Shown: positions 21,074 to 34,380, counted from the stretch's first letter. The stretch is 64,000 bases of DNA from REEB95 sp035934235 (GCA_035934235.1 DASYYB010000001.1:1-64000); one strand, 5' to 3'. Notes: generated from the letters alone by a model not told the origin. Translations and numbers: made by a program.

Positions 21074-22086
21074 GCCCAGCCTCCATCGGCATAGACGTCG
21101 GTGGCCAGGATCTCGGCGGGCGAGGCTGGCGCGGCCTTGCACGCTTCGGTCGCAGCATCGACCTTGCGTTTCGATTCTTGCTCGACCGCCTTGACCGCCG
21201 CCTCGTTGACGCCGGCCGCCAGCAGCCGGCTGCGATAGAGCCGGATCGGATCGCGCTTCAACCATTCATCGAGCTCGCCGGCGGGCCGGTACTTCGCCGG
21301 ATCGGCGCGCGAATGGCCGCTGTGGCGGTAGGTCATGCACTCGATCAGCGACGGGCCGTCGCCGGCGCGCGCCTTGTCGAAGGCGGCGCGGGCGGTGCGG
21401 AAGACTTCGTCGGCGTCGTTGCCGTCAATGACGATGCGGTCGAGCCCATAGGCGCTGGCGCGGTCGGCGGCGGGATGCTGCACCGCCGTCACCTCGCCGA
21501 TGGGCGTGTATTCCATGTAGAGATTGTTCTCGCAGACGAAGATCACGGGCAGCTTCCACACCACGGCGAAATTGACCGCCTCGTGGAAGGCGCCGATGTT
21601 GGTCGTGCCGTCGCCGAAGAAGCACACCGACACGTCCTTCTGGCCCTTATATTGCGCACGCCATGCGGCGCCGCAGGCGATCGGCAGATGCGCGCCGACG
21701 ATCGCATAGGATCCCATGACGCCGTGCTCGACGGACGTCAGATGCATCGAGCCGCCCTTGCCGCGCATCAGCCCGTTGTCGCGCTGCATCAGTTCGCCCA
21801 GCACCTTTTCCATCGGCACGCCGCGCGCCAGCGTGTGCGCGTGGCCGCGATAGGTGCAGAAGCTGAGATCGCCTTTGTCCATCGCACCGGCGAAACCGGC
21901 GGCGACCGCCTCTTGGCCGAGCGAGAGATGACTGGTGCCCTTGACCAGGCCTTGCAGGAACAAGTCGTAGGCGCGCTGTTCGCAGTCGCGGATCTCGACA
22001 AGAAGACGATAGAGCTCGAGGCGCTTGGCCTCGGTCAGTTCGTCGTTGTGCAGCGTCACGGACTTCAGCTGGGCGCGGCCGGTCAC
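21061..22086 (-). CDS. 2-oxoacid (pyruvate/acetoin-type) dehydrogenase E1 component, alpha subunit
   Basis: 341 residues, GTG start at 22086 supported by GGAAGGA seven bases upstream. The thiamine-diphosphate motif runs from GDGTTNIGAFHEAVNFAV to ENN (about residues 165-195); GTSHLSLGQEAVAAG, TYRGHAHTLARG, MRGKGGSMHL and YRHSGHSRADP are typical of PdhA/AcoA-type E1alpha. The C-terminus ATDVYADGGWAWRN is close to acetoin-dehydrogenase and pyruvate-dehydrogenase forms of soil bacteria, but substrate remains open. First gene of the four-gene reverse operon; an inverted repeat enclosing a TTGACA element lies 108-145 bases upstream. Confidence 0.92.
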   Translation of the reverse strand: MTGRAQLKSVTLHNDELTEAKRLELYRLLVEIRDCEQRAYDLFLQGLVKGTSHLSLGQEAVAAGFAGAMDKGDLSFCTYRGHAHTLARGVPMEKVLGELMQRDNGLMRGKGGSMHLTSVEHGVMGSYAIVGAHLPIACGAAWRAQYKGQKDVSVCFFGDGTTNIGAFHEAVNFAVVWKLPVIFVCENNLYMEYTPIGEVTAVQHPAADRASAYGLDRIVIDGNDADEVFRTARAAFDKARAGDGPSLIECMTYRHSGHSRADPAKYRPAGELDEWLKRDPIRLYRSRLLAAGVNEAAVKAVEQESKRKVDAATEACKAAPASPAEILATDVYADGGWAWRN

Positions 22087-22485
22087 GCGGATGTCCTTCC
22101 CTGCGAACGGCGCTCGGTGCCGCGTCCTCGCCGGACGCGGTGTGACGTCCTCGCGCTGTCACCTTGGTCCCGGTTGATGTCGCGTTTAACCATGCGTCGC
22201 ACGCTCCGCCACTGTCAACGGCGTGCGACGCGTCAGCGCATTGCCGAAAGCGCCGGTCGTGGGCCGCCGCTTAACGCTGATTTCCCTGCCTGCCCAAGGG
22301 TTTTTTCTGGCTTGAAACACCCCATTTAACATTAGGCTTTTCTTGACTCATTGGGGTCCTGCCGCGATGCTGCCACAAAGCACATCGCGGAACCGCCGCA
22401 GCGGGATTCGATGCGGCAGGGTGAAATTCCCGATCCGGTCTTGGGACGCGACCCAGGGGCGATCGGATCGGGGGAGGATGAGGTT
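22087..22485. other. Divergent intergenic region between the E1/E2 operon and gltB
   Basis: About 400 bases without a convincing gene. It holds the ribosome binding site of E1alpha, the perfect inverted repeat at 22194-22231 (listed separately), a run of six T at 22301-22306, and a TTGAAA at 22312-22317 followed 15 bases later by TAGGCT, which is a poor promoter match for gltB. The gltB frame stays open back to 22351, but that extension shows no similarity to glutamate synthase. Confidence 0.6.
22194..22231. promoter_or_regulatory. Inverted repeat around a TTGACA element (candidate operator of the dehydrogenase operon)
   Basis: GCGTCGCACGC at 22194-22204 is repeated in perfect inverse at 22221-22231, with a 16-base spacer. 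On the reverse strand the spacer contains TTGACA (22218-22213), the consensus -35 hexamer, facing the E1alpha gene. The -10 would fall over CATGGT, only three of six matches. A transcription-factor site overlapping the operon promoter is the simplest reading; a hairpin is the alternative. Confidence 0.45.
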
Positions 22486-27105
<4,620 letters not shown>

Positions 27106-27109
27106 TCCA

Positions 27110-28549
27110 ATGGCTAAGCCGACCGGTTTCATGGAGTTCGAACGGCGCGACCATGCCTACGCGCCGGTCAAAGACCGTCTCAAGCACTACCGCGAATTCA
27201 CCGAGGCGCTGCCGTCGGACGAGCTGAAGCGCCAGGCCGGGCGCTGCATGGATTGCGGCACGCCCTATTGCCACACCGCGTGCCCGGTCAACAACATCAT
27301 CCCGGACTGGAACGACCTGGTCTACGAAGGCGACATGCGGCGCGCGCTCGAGGTGCTGCATTCGACCAACAACTTCCCGGATTTCACCGGACGCATTTGT
27401 CCGGCGCCGTGCGAAGCCTCGTGCACGCTGAACCTCATCGAATCGCCGGTCACCATCAAGACCATCGAGCACGCCATCGCCGACCGCGGCTGGGAAGCCG
27501 GTTGGGTCGCGCCGTTGCCGGCGAAGCATCGCACCGGCAAGCACGTCGCGGTCGTCGGCTCCGGCCCTGCCGGGCTCGCTTGCGCGCAGCAATTGGCGCG
27601 CGTCGGGCATGACGTCGCCGTCTATGAGAAGTCGTCGCGGATCGGCGGCTTGCTGCGCATCGGCATTCCCGACTTCAAGCTCGAAAAGCACGTTGTCGAC
27701 CGCCGCATCGCTCAGATGCGCGCCGAAGGCGTGGTCTTCCACGTCAATGCGCATGTCGGTCGCAACCTGCCGGTGGCCAAGCTGATGAAGTCACACGACG
27801 CCGTCGTCTTCGCCATCGGCTCCGAACAGCCGCGCGATTTGCCGGTGCCGGGCCGCGAGCTCGGCGGCATCCATTTCGCGATGGAGTTCCTGGCCCAGCA
27901 GAACCATCGCGTCGCCGGCGAGAAATTCGACGGTCCGGACATCCTGGCCGGCGACAAGAACGTGCTGGTGATCGGCGGCGGTGACACCGGCTCCGACTGC
28001 ATCGGCACGTCGAACCGCCAAGGCGCCAAGTCGGTGGCGCAGATCGAAATCATGCCGCAGCCGCCCGAGCACGAGGACAAGCTGCTGACCTGGCCGGATT
28101 GGCCGATGAAACTACGCACCTCGTCGTCGCAAGAGGAAGGCGTCGACCGCGACTGGTCGGTCGTGACCAAGGGCTTCACCGGCAAGGACGGCCGGGTCAC
28201 CGGCCTCGATTGCGTCCGCGTGCAATGGCACCGCGACGGCGGCGGCCGCATGCAGATGGTCGAGTTGTCGAACAGCGCCTTTCATATCCCGGCCGAACTC
28301 GTGCTGCTGGCTATGGGCTTCCTGCACCCGGTCAAGCCGGGCGCGGTCGAAGGCCTCGGGCTGATGCTCGATCCGCGCGGCAACATCAAGGCCAACACCG
28401 AGAATTACCGTACCAGCGTCGACAAGGTGTTCGCCGCCGGCGATGCGCGCCGCGGCCAGTCGCTGGTGGTGTGGGCGATCCGCGAAGGCCGCCAATGCGC
28501 CCGCGCGGTCGACGAATTCCTGATGGGCCAGTCCGACCTGCCGCGCTAG
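27110..28549 (+). CDS. gltD: Glutamate synthase, small (beta) subunit
   Basis: 479 residues. Takes electrons from NADPH and passes them through FAD and Fe-S clusters to GltB. The N-terminal cysteines (GRCMDCGTPYCHTACPVNN, later GRICPAPCEASCTLN) bind two [4Fe-4S] clusters; the FAD motif VAVVGSGPAGLACAQQLARVGH is at about residues 145-166; the NADPH-binding Rossmann VLVIGGGDTGSDCIGTS is at about residues 285-301; VFAAGDARRGQSLVVWAI closes the FAD site. Starts 4 bases after gltB; ends in a 4-base convergent overlap with the hydrolase gene. Confidence 0.96.
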   Translation: MAKPTGFMEFERRDHAYAPVKDRLKHYREFTEALPSDELKRQAGRCMDCGTPYCHTACPVNNIIPDWNDLVYEGDMRRALEVLHSTNNFPDFTGRICPAPCEASCTLNLIESPVTIKTIEHAIADRGWEAGWVAPLPAKHRTGKHVAVVGSGPAGLACAQQLARVGHDVAVYEKSSRIGGLLRIGIPDFKLEKHVVDRRIAQMRAEGVVFHVNAHVGRNLPVAKLMKSHDAVVFAIGSEQPRDLPVPGRELGGIHFAMEFLAQQNHRVAGEKFDGPDILAGDKNVLVIGGGDTGSDCIGTSNRQGAKSVAQIEIMPQPPEHEDKLLTWPDWPMKLRTSSSQEEGVDRDWSVVTKGFTGKDGRVTGLDCVRVQWHRDGGGRMQMVELSNSAFHIPAELVLLAMGFLHPVKPGAVEGLGLMLDPRGNIKANTENYRTSVDKVFAAGDARRGQSLVVWAIREGRQCARAVDEFLMGQSDLPR

Positions 28550-29331
28550 GCCAGGAAGTCGCGCAACGTCCGCCGGAACGCGTCCGGCTGCTCCAAGATC
28601 GACGCATGGCGCGCCAGTGCCAGCCACGCCAATTTCGAATGCGCGATATTGGCGTTAAGCCAGCGCGCGGCATCGAGGAAGCTCGGAATATCCTGCTCGC
28701 CGCACACCACCAGCGTCGGTGCAGCGATCTTGGTCGCAAGCGCGCGCAGATCGGCCGCCGCCAACGCCTCGCAGGCACGCGCGTAACCCTCGCCAGAGCA
28801 TTTTTCGAGCGTGTCGCGGACATAGCGAACCGCCGGCGGATCGTGTTCGACGAACGACGGCGTGAACCAGATTCCGAGCAGGCCGGGGACCAGCGATTTG
28901 ACGCCGTCCTGGCGCGCTTGCGCCGCCCGAACCGCCCACATCGCGCGCAGCTCGTCGGTATAGCGCGGCGTCGTATCGATCAGGACGAGATGGTCGACGC
29001 GGGCCGGAAAACTGGCGGCGAAATGTTGAGCGACGAGGCCGCCGAGCGAGATGCCTGCCACCGCGGCGCGCGCGATGCCCGCACGGTCGAGAATGGCCGC
29101 CAGCTGAGCTGATAGGTCGGCAATGCCATAGGATCTCGCCGGCACTGCGCTCGCGCCGTGGCCAGGGAAATCGTAGGCGAGCAACGTGCGTTCGTGCTCC
29201 ATTCCGGCGAGAGCGATCGGCCACAGCCGATGGTCGACACCGAGGCAATGCAAAAGAACGAGCGGTGATCCACTGCCTGTCCGATACAACGTGACCGTGC
29301 GCGCATCGAGCGTTGCCGCGTTTTCGTCCAT
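28546..29331 (-). CDS. Alpha/beta hydrolase (3-oxoadipate enol-lactonase-like)
   Basis: About 261 residues from the ATG at 29331 (MDENAATLDARTVTLYRTG). Alpha/beta-hydrolase fold: oxyanion-hole region VLLHCLGVDHRLW, nucleophile elbow VAGISLGGLVAQ (Ser), acid region PTLVVCGEQDIPS, and histidine in ARHASILEQPDAFR. The overall pattern is close to PcaD-type enol-lactonases, but no protocatechuate-pathway genes surround it, so substrate is undefined. It converges on gltD with a 4-base overlap. The longer frame to 29406 adds 25 residues rich in Cys/Leu without similarity. Confidence 0.78.
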   Translation of the reverse strand: MDENAATLDARTVTLYRTGSGSPLVLLHCLGVDHRLWPIALAGMEHERTLLAYDFPGHGASAVPARSYGIADLSAQLAAILDRAGIARAAVAGISLGGLVAQHFAASFPARVDHLVLIDTTPRYTDELRAMWAVRAAQARQDGVKSLVPGLLGIWFTPSFVEHDPPAVRYVRDTLEKCSGEGYARACEALAAADLRALATKIAAPTLVVCGEQDIPSFLDAARWLNANIAHSKLAWLALARHASILEQPDAFRRTLRDFLA

Positions 29332-29461
29332 CGTCGCTCCTAGTATTAATCCTTTCTTGACCATAGCGCCGCACGGGCGATCGACACAGCCGGGCAAACG
29401 CAACATTAAGGATTTTCGTCCATCTTCGGGTGGTTAATTCCTTCACTCCGCAGCCGCAGGC

Positions 29462-31336
29462 ATGACCACCATCCTTAACGGCGCCTACGATCCGATGCTC
29501 GTCCTGTTGTCGATGGGCGTCGCGACTTGGGCGTCGTTCGTCTCCCTCAACGTGGCGTCGCGCATCTGGTCGTCGACCGGTTGGGCCCGTATCGGCTGGA
29601 TCGTTGCCGCTGCGACCGCGATGGGCGGCGGCATCTGGTCGATGCACTTCATCGGCATGCTGGCGTTCTCCTTGCCGGTGCCCATCGGCTTCAGCGTTCC
29701 GACGACGTTGCTTTCGCTCGCGATCGCCATCGACGTCACCGCCATCGGCTTCGCCATCATCGCCGTCAAACGCACCACGCCGCGTCTCGTGCTCGCCGGC
29801 ACCATCATGGGTATCGGCGTCGCGGGGATGCACTACACCGGCATGGCCGCGATCCGGCTGAACGCGGTGCTGACCTACGATCTGCCCATTGTCGGCCTCT
29901 CGGTCCTCATCGCCTGTGTCGCGGCGACCGTGGCGTTGTGGATCGCGATGCGCGACAAAGGCAGCCTGTGGCGCGCGGGCGCGGCCCTGGTCATGGGCGC
30001 GGCGGTCTACGGCATGCATTACACGGGCATGGAAGCTGCCTGCTTCACAGCGGCGCCGACGTTGCTGCATCCCCAAACGGCCCAACTCGATCGCGGCACC
30101 CTCGCGCTCGTGATTGCTGCCGCCAGCGCCATCATCCTCGGCCTTGAGTTGCTATCGGCAAAGTTCGACATGCATCTCGAAGGCGTGCGCGCGCGCGAGC
30201 GGCACATCGTCCAGGCCACCACCGACCGCTTTCGCCTTCTGGTGCAAAGCTCGAGCGACATCTTCCTGGTCGTCACCCGCACCGGCCAAATCATGTTGGC
30301 CGTGCAATCGCAAGGCCTGGCCGGATTCGATGCCAAGGCGCGCCAAGGCGGCAGCATCTTCGATCTCGTCGAAGGCCAAGGCGTCGACCTGCTGCGCCGC
30401 GCCCTGATCGTGCACGGGCCGCGTTCTGCCGCGGCGCATGTCGATCACCTCAAGATTCGGAAGGCCGACGGTTCGCTGCGCGATTACGAGGCGACGCTCT
30501 GCAACATGTCGCACGAGCCGTCGATCGGCGGCGTCCTCATCACTTTCCACGACGTGACCGAACGCGAGCGCGCGGTCTCGGAACTCCTCCAGGCCAAGCA
30601 GGTGTCCGAAGACGCTAGCCGCCTCAAGAGCGAGTTCATCGCCAATATGAACCACGAGCTGCGCACGCCACTCAATGCGATCCTTGGCTTCTCCGAGATC
30701 ATCATGAACGATGCGCAAGGCAAGCTCGTGGAGGGCCGCTACCGCGACTATGCCAAGGACATCAATCGCAGCGGCGCCCAGTTGCTGTCGATCATCAACG
30801 ACATCCTCGATTTCGCCAAATCGGACGCCAAACAACTGACGCTCAACGAGGAACTGATCGACGCGACGACGTTGATCGACGACAGCATTCGCTTCGTCAC
30901 GCCGGTCGCCAACAAAAAGGGCGTCATACTAATCACCAAGGTGGCGGCGAACGTGCCCCATTTCCGCGGCGACGAGCGTCGCCTGCGGCAGATCCTGCTC
31001 AATCTGCTGTCGAACGCGGTCAAATTCACGCCGGCCGATCGCGAGGTGCGCGTGCTGGTGGGTTTGAACGACGTCGGCGGCGTGCAAGTCGACGTCGAAG
31101 ATACCGGCATCGGCATCCCGCCCGACCAGATCAATCGCGTGATGGAGCCGTTCTACCAGGTCGACGGCTCGCTCGCCCGCACCCAGGAAGGCACCGGCCT
31201 CGGCTTGCCGATCGCCAGGTCGCTCGCCGAGCTGCACGGCGGCACCTTGCGGCTCGAAAGCGCCGTCGGTTACGGCACCACCGCGCGCCTTACGCTTCCG
31301 CCCGAACGCACCGTCCGGCAAACTGTCGCCGCCTGA
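29462..31336 (+). CDS. MHYT-domain membrane sensor histidine kinase with PAS domain
   Basis: 624 residues. The N-terminal half is a seven-helix MHYT sensor with three signature repeats: MHFIGM (61-66), MHYTGM (123-128) and MHYTGM (185-190); the family is proposed to bind copper at these Met/His residues and sense O2, CO or NO. A PAS domain follows (about 255-365), then the HisKA dimerisation domain with NMNHELRTPLNAILGF (phospho-accepting His398) and the ATPase domain with N-box LLNLLSNAVKFTP, G1 VEDTGIGIP, F-box EPFYQVDGS and G2 EGTGLGLPIA. No response regulator is adjacent, so its partner is unknown. The gene is divergent from the hydrolase. Confidence 0.92.
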   Translation: MTTILNGAYDPMLVLLSMGVATWASFVSLNVASRIWSSTGWARIGWIVAAATAMGGGIWSMHFIGMLAFSLPVPIGFSVPTTLLSLAIAIDVTAIGFAIIAVKRTTPRLVLAGTIMGIGVAGMHYTGMAAIRLNAVLTYDLPIVGLSVLIACVAATVALWIAMRDKGSLWRAGAALVMGAAVYGMHYTGMEAACFTAAPTLLHPQTAQLDRGTLALVIAAASAIILGLELLSAKFDMHLEGVRARERHIVQATTDRFRLLVQSSSDIFLVVTRTGQIMLAVQSQGLAGFDAKARQGGSIFDLVEGQGVDLLRRALIVHGPRSAAAHVDHLKIRKADGSLRDYEATLCNMSHEPSIGGVLITFHDVTERERAVSELLQAKQVSEDASRLKSEFIANMNHELRTPLNAILGFSEIIMNDAQGKLVEGRYRDYAKDINRSGAQLLSIINDILDFAKSDAKQLTLNEELIDATTLIDDSIRFVTPVANKKGVILITKVAANVPHFRGDERRLRQILLNLLSNAVKFTPADREVRVLVGLNDVGGVQVDVEDTGIGIPPDQINRVMEPFYQVDGSLARTQEGTGLGLPIARSLAELHGGTLRLESAVGYGTTARLTLPPERTVRQTVAA

Positions 31337-31458
31337 GCGGCGCGCACGGCCCCCATGCAAGCGCAGAGGGCCTCGCGCCGTCGCGTTGGTGGGAGCGCGG
31401 CGATTTGACCCAGGCAGGCACGGAGCCAAATCGGCCCATCGCGCATTAAGACGGGGCG

Positions 31459-32454
31459 ATGCGAGTCGGTGCTGCCGTCGTCATGGCCGGAGTGTGCCTC
31501 TGCGCGTCGGCGGCGTGGGCCGGGCAACTCTCGATTCTCGAAGAGAACGATTCGCTCTTTTTCACGAGCGACAAGCATTACACCCAAGGCATCCGTGGCG
31601 CGTATTTATCCGATCCGCTGTCGTCAAACGATTGGCGCTATCGGGCATTCGACTTGGTGCCGCCCTTGTTTCCGGACGCCGGGTCAAGCGAACGCCGCTT
31701 CGACTGGATTTTCCTCGGCCAAAGCATCTTCACGCCGACGAACCTCACGCTCAACCCGCCCGATCCGCACGACCGTCCCTATGCCGGCTGGCTCTACACC
31801 GGCGGCGCGCTGTTGCAGGAGAACGGCAATCGGCTCACCGGCCTGGAGCTGCTGGTCGGCGTGGTCGGCGCGGATGCGCTCGGCCAGCAGGTGCAGAACG
31901 ACTGGCACCAGTTCGTTGTCGGCATCCCGGGCGGGCAAGGCTGGCACGGTCAGCTGAAGAACGAGCCCGGTCTGGCGATTTCTTATGACGGGCGCTGGCG
32001 CGTACCGCTCGTTGATATCGCCGGGGTCGGCGTCGACATCGTGCCGGAGGCCGGCGTAACCGGCGGAAATGTGCTGACCTATGGTGCGGTCGGCGGCACG
32101 CTGCGCATTGGGCAGGATCTGGATGTCGACTACGGCCCCGCGCGCATTCGCCCGACGCTGTCGGGCACCGATTGGTTCGACGCAACGCGCATGACCCAGC
32201 CGTTCGGCTGGTACGTCTTCGTTGGCGTCGAAGGCCGCGCCGTCGCGCATAATATCTTTCTCGACGGCAATACCTTTGCATCGAGTCCGCATGTCGACAA
32301 AAAGCCGCTCGTCGGCGACCTGACGGCAGGCGCTGCCTTCTTCTGGAAGGATGATGTCCGCCTCGATATCGGATTGCTGAGCCGTACCAAGGAATTTTAC
32401 GGCCAGCAGGGTGAAGACAGTTATGCCGGGTTCCGGTTCGCGTTCGGCCTCTGA
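31459..32454 (+). CDS. LpxR-like outer-membrane lipid A deacylase
   Basis: 331 residues with a Sec signal peptide (about residues 1-21, cleaved near AWA-GQ). The mature protein begins LSILEENDSLFFTSDKHYTQG, the conserved N-terminal signature of LpxR (DUF2219) beta-barrels, where Asn, Asp and the YTxG segment lie at the active site. A second signature, DRPYAGWLYTG, and the NDWHQFVVGIPGGQGW segment with the candidate catalytic histidine follow. The C-terminus ends in phenylalanine/leucine (RFAFGL), typical of outer-membrane barrels. LpxR removes the 3'-acyloxyacyl group of lipid A in a Ca2+-dependent way. It stands alone here. Confidence 0.85.
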   Translation: MRVGAAVVMAGVCLCASAAWAGQLSILEENDSLFFTSDKHYTQGIRGAYLSDPLSSNDWRYRAFDLVPPLFPDAGSSERRFDWIFLGQSIFTPTNLTLNPPDPHDRPYAGWLYTGGALLQENGNRLTGLELLVGVVGADALGQQVQNDWHQFVVGIPGGQGWHGQLKNEPGLAISYDGRWRVPLVDIAGVGVDIVPEAGVTGGNVLTYGAVGGTLRIGQDLDVDYGPARIRPTLSGTDWFDATRMTQPFGWYVFVGVEGRAVAHNIFLDGNTFASSPHVDKKPLVGDLTAGAAFFWKDDVRLDIGLLSRTKEFYGQQGEDSYAGFRFAFGL

Positions 32455-32538
32455 ATCATCGACATAGCCGAAACGGCCGGGCCTTGATCCGCATCGCACG
32501 CCGTGCATCCTGTACGCTTACGAGACGGTGGAGGAATC

Positions 32539-33099
32539 ATGGCTGAAGCGATCAAGGTCTTTGCGATCTGCGGTAGTTTGCGCAAAGGCTCCTATAACCG
32601 CATGGCGCTCAAGGTGGCGGCCGAGAACCTGCCGCCCGGCATGACGCTCGATCAGTACGATCGACTGGCGGAGATTCCGCCGTATAACGAGGACATCCGC
32701 CAACAAGGCTTCCCGCCTGTGATCGAAGACCTGCGGCGGCGAATCAAGGCGGCTGACGGCCTGCTCTTCGTCACGCCCGAATACAATTATTCGATGTCCG
32801 GCGTGCTGAAGAATGCGATCGACTGGGCGTCGCGCCCGCCCGATCAGCCGTTCGCGGGCAAGCCGGTGGCGATGATGGGCGCGAGCATGGGCGGTTTCGG
32901 CACCGGCCGCGCGCAATATCATCTGCGCCAGACCTGCGTCTATCTCGACATGGTTCCGCTCAACAAGCCCGAGGTGATGATCCCGCAGGCGCAGAACAAG
33001 TTCGACGCGCAGGGCCAGCTGACCGACGCGGCGTCGCTCAAATTCATCCAGGACCTGATGGTGGCATTGGCCGCCTGGATCCGGCGTCTCAAGGTCTAG
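32539..33099 (+). CDS. NADPH-dependent FMN reductase
   Basis: 186 residues from the ATG at 32539, preceded by GGAGG. Flavodoxin-like fold of the FMN-reductase/ChrR/azoreductase family: FMN-phosphate loop CGSLRKGSYNR near the N-terminus, FVTPEYNYSMSGVLKNAIDW in the middle, and ASMGGFGTGRAQYHLRQ around residue 115. Members reduce quinones, azo dyes or chromate with NAD(P)H. It is clearly paralogous to the gene at 50329. No operon partner: a separate gene, ada, follows. Confidence 0.87.
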   Translation: MAEAIKVFAICGSLRKGSYNRMALKVAAENLPPGMTLDQYDRLAEIPPYNEDIRQQGFPPVIEDLRRRIKAADGLLFVTPEYNYSMSGVLKNAIDWASRPPDQPFAGKPVAMMGASMGGFGTGRAQYHLRQTCVYLDMVPLNKPEVMIPQAQNKFDAQGQLTDAASLKFIQDLMVALAAWIRRLKV

Positions 33100-33206
33100 G
33101 CGGGCGAATTCGACAGCAAGCGCCGGAGTGTAACCCGCCGCCGGGCGTGCCCAGATAGAGGTTGCGGCGCGGATCGGACCATGCCGCAATCGACAGGGAG
33201 CGGATC

Positions 33207-34298
33207 ATGGCTCTGGCAGAACACGCAATACCGACCGGCGCGAAAGCCTACACGACCACGGCGCAGCGCTGGGCGGCGGTGGTGCGGCGAGACGCGCGCG
33301 CCGACGGCTGCTTCTACTATTCCGTGCGGACCACCGGTGTTTACTGCCGTCCTGGCTGTGCCGCCCGGCAGCCGCGCCGCGATAACGTCGCCTTCTACGA
33401 TAGCCGTGCGGCCGCCGAAGCCGCCGGTTTCCGTCCGTGCAAGCGCTGTCGGCCGGATGCGTCGTCGCCGGCGGCGCGCCGTACCGCGATCGTCGCCACG
33501 GCCTGCCGCGCGATCGAAGCGGCGGACGATGTGCCGACGCTTGCGGCGCTGGCGCGCGACGCCGGAATGAGCCGATTTCATTTCCATCGCCTTTTCAAGT
33601 CGATCACCGGCGTGACGCCACGCGCCTATGCCGCCGCCTGTCGCGCCAAACGGCTCCATGCCGAGCTGCCGCGCGCTGGCAGCGTGACCGAAGCCATCTA
33701 TGACGCTGGATTCAATTCGAGCGGCCGCTTTTATGCGGTCGCCGATGCGCTGCTCGGCATGCGGCCGCGGGCGTTCCGCGCCGGCGGCGCCGGCGCCGCG
33801 ATCCGTTTCGCCGTCGGCCAGTGTTCGCTCGGTGCGATCCTGGTCGCGGCGACCGCGAAGGGCATCTGCGCGATCACGCTGGGCGACGACGCTAACCAAC
33901 TGGTGCGCGATCTCCAGGATCGATTCCCGAAAGCGCAGCTCATCGGCGGCGACAAGGAATTCGAACGCGCGGTGGCGCAGGTCGTCGGTCTGGTCGAACG
34001 GCCCGGCGCAGTCGCCGATCTGCCGTTCGATCTGCGCGGTACCGCGTTCCAGCAACGAGTCTGGCAGGCGCTACGTGCCATCCCGTCGGGAACGACGGCA
34101 ACCTACAGCGAGGTCGCCAAGCGAATCGGCCGGCCGCGCGCCGTACGCGCCGTGGCACAGGCCTGCGCTGCCAATCCGGCTGCGGTCGCGATCCCGTGTC
34201 ATCGCGTCGTGCGCCGCGACGGCGGGCTGGGTGGCTATCGCTGGGGTGTCGAGCGCAAGCGCACCTTGCTGGCGCGCGAGGCCGGTGCGCGCTCTTAA
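33207..34298 (+). CDS. ada: Bifunctional DNA repair methyltransferase / transcription regulator Ada
   Basis: 363 residues. Adaptive-response protein that repairs O6-methylguanine and methylphosphotriesters and becomes a transcription activator after methylation. The N-terminal zinc domain has the four Cys in VYCRPGC and PCKRC (Cys38-type acceptor YYSVRTTGVYCRPGC), an AraC-type helix-turn-helix follows (LARDAGMSRFHFHRLFKSITGVTPRAYA, about residues 113-140), and the C-terminal methyltransferase has the active-site PCHRVVRRDGGLGGYRWG. The start at 33207 has GGAGCGG upstream. It is likely self-regulated, as in the family. Confidence 0.95.
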   Translation: MALAEHAIPTGAKAYTTTAQRWAAVVRRDARADGCFYYSVRTTGVYCRPGCAARQPRRDNVAFYDSRAAAEAAGFRPCKRCRPDASSPAARRTAIVATACRAIEAADDVPTLAALARDAGMSRFHFHRLFKSITGVTPRAYAAACRAKRLHAELPRAGSVTEAIYDAGFNSSGRFYAVADALLGMRPRAFRAGGAGAAIRFAVGQCSLGAILVAATAKGICAITLGDDANQLVRDLQDRFPKAQLIGGDKEFERAVAQVVGLVERPGAVADLPFDLRGTAFQQRVWQALRAIPSGTTATYSEVAKRIGRPRAVRAVAQACAANPAAVAIPCHRVVRRDGGLGGYRWGVERKRTLLAREAGARS

Positions 34299-34334
34299 GG
34301 CAGTCGGTACGGCGGCGGGGGCACCCCTGGCGAG

Positions 34335-34380
34335 CGATAGGTGCCGCCGTCATACGATAGGTCTGCTCTATTATGAATAG
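34335..34380. promoter_or_regulatory. Candidate LysR-type (FdsR) binding region upstream of the regulator gene
   Basis: CGATAGGT occurs twice, at 34335-34342 and 34355-34362, exactly 20 bases (two helical turns) apart. The second copy forms ATAG-N7-CTAT (34357-34371), the same palindrome as two sites before fdsG, and is followed by an overlapping CTATT-ATG-AATAG inverted repeat (34368-34380). The pattern contains the T-N11-A LysR box. Position, about 150 bases ahead of the regulator start, suits autoregulation. Confidence 0.65.

Noticed and set aside
22300..22340. RpoH-type promoter before gltB (CTTGAAA and CCCCAT nearby)
   Set aside because: CTTGAA and CCCCAT are only about three bases apart, far less than the 13-16 required.
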